Below, one piece after another: positions 6,178 through 8,308 of a DNA stretch of 8,308 nt. This stretch comes from an uncultured Alphaproteobacteria bacterium (GTDB lineage: Bacteria > Pseudomonadota > Alphaproteobacteria > Rhizobiales > Beijerinckiaceae). The position numbers and the translations under genes were made by a program. The stretch lies in assembly GCA_937903315.1 (NCBI GenBank), contig CALCZO010000006.1:1-8308 (forward strand), in the 5' to 3' direction. How positions within the stretch are numbered: position 1 is the first letter of the stretch; each line of letters starts with the position of its first letter. The notes beneath the pieces were generated by a model. It had not been told where the DNA came from and ran no database searches. It saw nothing but the letters and a program-made list of their open reading frames with translations.

Positions 6178-6330
6178 CGGCGAGGTCTGCAAGGGAGCCT
6201 CGCCGGTGTCGAACACCCCGGACGAAGGCTCCTGAAGGACCCGAGGCAGAAGGCCTCAAACTCCAGCAGGAACATCCGAAGGGGAGGTGGGACACCGCTT
6301 CCCCTTTGCGTTTATGGGCTGGAGAGTACG
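6178..6330 (+). other. Hairpin-rich spacer between rpmA and the acetyltransferase gene
   Basis: This 153-nt spacer contains no credible gene but four closely spaced hairpins. These are CGGCGAGG/CCTCGCCG (6178-6185 with 6198-6205), GGTGT/ACACC (6205-6209 with 6213-6217, sharing base 6205 with the first), GAGGC/GCCTC (6243-6247 with 6253-6257), and the larger stem at 6277-6308. The first starts on the base after the rpmA stop and has no T-run. The array may protect the rplU-rpmA message end, uncouple expression of downstream genes, or yield a small RNA. A GGAGAG ribosome binding site (6321-6326) closes the spacer. Confidence 0.55.
6277..6308 (+). terminator. Possible weak terminator or processing hairpin before the acetyltransferase
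   Basis: CGAAGGGGA (6277-6285) pairs with TCCCCTTTG (6300-6308) through 9 bp with one G-U. An inner GGTG/CACC stem (6286-6289 with 6293-6296) has the triloop GGA and a 3-nt bulge. The sequence after it, CGTTTATG, is only weakly T-rich. It sits 22 nt before the acetyltransferase start and could reduce read-through from the ribosomal protein genes. Confidence 0.35.
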
Positions 6331-6954
6331 ATGTTTCCCGAGCTTTCGCGTGACGATGTGTTCCGGATCGAAACCCGGCGGCTGTGGCTTCGCTGGCCGC
6401 GTCTGGCCGATGCAGCCGCCATTGCCCGTCAGGCCGGCGCGCAGGGGATCACCGAAGGCGTCAAACATCCCCCGTTGCCGTTTTCCGATGCCGATGCGGC
6501 CACCGCGATCCTGAAGGCGCGGCAGACCAATGCCGATGGGACTGGCCTCACTCTGGCAATGGCGGCCAACAGCCGGCCCGAGGAGGCTATCGGCCTTGTC
6601 TCGGTCCTGCCCGGACGGCGACCTGTGCCCGATTTGTCGATCTGGATTGGCAACGGCTACTGGGGCAAGGGGCTGGCCACCGAGGGCGCGCAGGCGATCA
6701 TTGACATCACCTTTGGCCTGACCGGCCTGAAGGCGCTCGGCGCGGCGGTTGCCCCGGCCAATGAAGGGGCGCGGCGGGTGCTCAAGCGCTGCGGGTTCGA
6801 ACTGATCGGCACCGGCATGATGGATGCGCCGGCGCGCGGCGGTGCCCATCCAGGCGATTTCTACCGGCTGGAGCGGGCAACATGGAGCAGCCTCAAGGGC
6901 TGGCGTTCGCCGCGCGTGATCGACGGCCGGCAGATGGAAGCGGCAATCGCATGA
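6331..6954 (+). CDS. GNAT family N-acetyltransferase (RimJ/RimL-like)
   Basis: The 207-residue protein has the RimJ/RimL layout: an N-terminal strand with ETRRLWLRWPRLADA (14-28), the acetyl-CoA pyrophosphate loop YWGKGLATEG (110-119), and the C-terminal NEGARRVLKRCGFELIG (144-160), where the Asn and the following helix are typical of the family. GNAT enzymes transfer acetyl from acetyl-CoA to amines such as protein N-termini, Lys side chains or small molecules; the substrate cannot be read from sequence. The ATG at 6331 has GGAGAG 4 nt upstream. A GNAT gene between rpmA and obgE is a familiar arrangement in alphaproteobacteria, which makes a ribosomal or translation-factor substrate plausible, though this is inference. 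Its stop overlaps the next start (ATGA), indicating translational coupling. Confidence 0.92.
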   Translation: MFPELSRDDVFRIETRRLWLRWPRLADAAAIARQAGAQGITEGVKHPPLPFSDADAATAILKARQTNADGTGLTLAMAANSRPEEAIGLVSVLPGRRPVPDLSIWIGNGYWGKGLATEGAQAIIDITFGLTGLKALGAAVAPANEGARRVLKRCGFELIGTGMMDAPARGGAHPGDFYRLERATWSSLKGWRSPRVIDGRQMEAAIA

Positions 6955-7895
6955 CCGAGACGGGCATCATGGCGTCCCCTCCGCTCCGGCTCGGCTGGCT
7001 CGATGTCGCGCGCGGCGTGGCGGTGATCGCCATGGTGATCTACCATTTTGCGTGGGATCTGAGCCACTTCGGTCTTGTCGAGACCGACATCGGGCTCGAT
7101 CCGGCATGGAAGCGCTTTGCGCAGGCGATCGCCGCCAGCTTTCTGGCGATCGCCGGTGTTGCGCAGGCGGTCGCGCTGCGCAACGGGATTGACCGCCTTG
7201 CATTCAGCAAGCGGATGGCGCTGGTCGGCGGTGCAGCGCTTGCGGTGACGGGGGCAAGCTATGCGGCCTTCCCCGATCGGTTCATCTTCTTCGGCATCCT
7301 GCATTGCATCGCGCTGGCCAGCGTCATCGGCCTTGCCTTCCGTGCCGCGCCGTTCGGGCTGACGCTTGCCGCAGGGCTGGCCGTGCTCGCGTTGCCGCTG
7401 GTCCTGCGTGCGGAGGCGTTCAACGCGCCGGCGCTGATCTGGCTGGGCCTGGGCACCAAAGTGCCGCTGACCAATGATTTTGTCCCTGTTTTCCCGTGGG
7501 TCGGCTGGTTCCTTGCCGGTCTTGCGCTTGGCCAGCGTCTCAGGCCCGTTGCTGCGCCGTCCGCCCGCCGGCCGAGCCTGATCGCCCGTCTGGGCCGCTG
7601 GAGCCTGCCGGTCTACCTCATCCACCAGCCGGTGCTGTTCGCCCTGTTCCATGCCGGTGCGGCAACGGGGCTGCTGACGCTCACGCCCGAGGTCAAGACC
7701 TTCGTGCAGTCCTGCACCATCGATTGCGAAACCTCCGGCGGGGCCGAGCGCGTCTGCCTGTCCGCCTGCGCCTGTGCCGCGCGGACGCTGCGCGACCGGG
7801 CCGTCTGGCCGCGCGTCGTTTCCGGCGAGACGGGCGGCGAGGACGAAGCCGAACTGACGATGGTCGGCCGCCGCTGTTTCGAGGCAGCGCAATGA
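6951..7895 (+). CDS. DUF1624 membrane protein (heparan-alpha-glucosaminide N-acetyltransferase-like) with Cys-rich tail
   Basis: The 314-residue protein has about seven hydrophobic segments (near residues 17-36, 57-76, 89-106, 111-130, 135-153, 180-195 and 216-233), so it is an inner-membrane protein. DUF1624 landmarks are LDVARGVAVIAMVIYHFAWD (17-36, with H32), FFGILHCIAL (113-122) and SLPVYLIHQPVLF (218-230). The family is related to lysosomal heparan glucosaminide N-acetyltransferase and to other multi-pass acyltransferases that move acyl groups across membranes; the bacterial substrate is unknown. After the last helix a soluble tail carries C255, C259, C269, C273 and C275, plus C309. The start at 6951 is preferred because of the 4-bp overlap with the acetyltransferase stop; ATG 6969 is an alternative six codons in. 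It is coupled to the preceding gene and lies 57 nt before obgE. Confidence 0.88.
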   Translation: MTETGIMASPPLRLGWLDVARGVAVIAMVIYHFAWDLSHFGLVETDIGLDPAWKRFAQAIAASFLAIAGVAQAVALRNGIDRLAFSKRMALVGGAALAVTGASYAAFPDRFIFFGILHCIALASVIGLAFRAAPFGLTLAAGLAVLALPLVLRAEAFNAPALIWLGLGTKVPLTNDFVPVFPWVGWFLAGLALGQRLRPVAAPSARRPSLIARLGRWSLPVYLIHQPVLFALFHAGAATGLLTLTPEVKTFVQSCTIDCETSGGAERVCLSACACAARTLRDRAVWPRVVSGETGGEDEAELTMVGRRCFEAAQ

Positions 7896-7922
7896 GCGGT
7901 GAATGTGACGGTTTTGCCTTGA

Positions 7923-8308
<386 letters not shown>

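Overview
The window looks like core chromosome from a GC-rich alphaproteobacterium. The order favours Hyphomicrobiales (Rhizobiales) or a related order: a SUV3-type helicase, a DUF3108 protein and rpmB on one side, and rplU-rpmA-acetyltransferase-obgE on the other. The L21 with a helix-hairpin-helix extension and the DUF3108 motif set are also typical of alphaproteobacteria. No mobile element, CRISPR array, rRNA or tRNA was seen. I judge most of the window to be ordinary housekeeping DNA, with points of interest in leaders, spacers and protein tails.

Layout. Positions 1-2915 (minus) encode most of a large SUV3-like ATP-dependent helicase whose C-terminus runs off the left edge. A gene-poor gap follows (2916-3573), with a minus-strand intrinsic terminator at its right end. 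Positions 3574-4398 (minus) encode an exported DUF3108 protein. A divergent promoter region (4399-4702) separates it from rpmB (L28, 4703-4987, plus), which ends at a strong intrinsic terminator. A new promoter (5041-5070) drives rplU (L21 with HhH extension, 5195-5827) and rpmA (L27, 5905-6177). A hairpin-rich spacer (6178-6330) leads to a RimJ/RimL-like GNAT acetyltransferase (6331-6954). This overlaps by 4 bp a DUF1624 membrane acyltransferase-like protein with a cysteine-rich tail (6951-7895), and obgE begins at 7953 and leaves the window at its right edge.

How the genes fit together. The plus-strand block is about 50S ribosome production: L28, L21 and L27 are 50S proteins and Obg is a GTPase of late 50S assembly. 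The GNAT enzyme may modify a protein N-terminus or another amine, but its substrate cannot be read from sequence. The DUF1624 gene shares the transcript without an obvious link to ribosomes. The minus-strand genes concern RNA remodelling (helicase) and an envelope or periplasmic function (DUF3108).

The most useful leads are a terminator-like hairpin at the very start of the rplU leader, the hairpin-rich rpmA-GNAT spacer, the L21-HhH fusion, and the C-x3-C-x9-C-x3-C-x-C tail on the DUF1624 protein.
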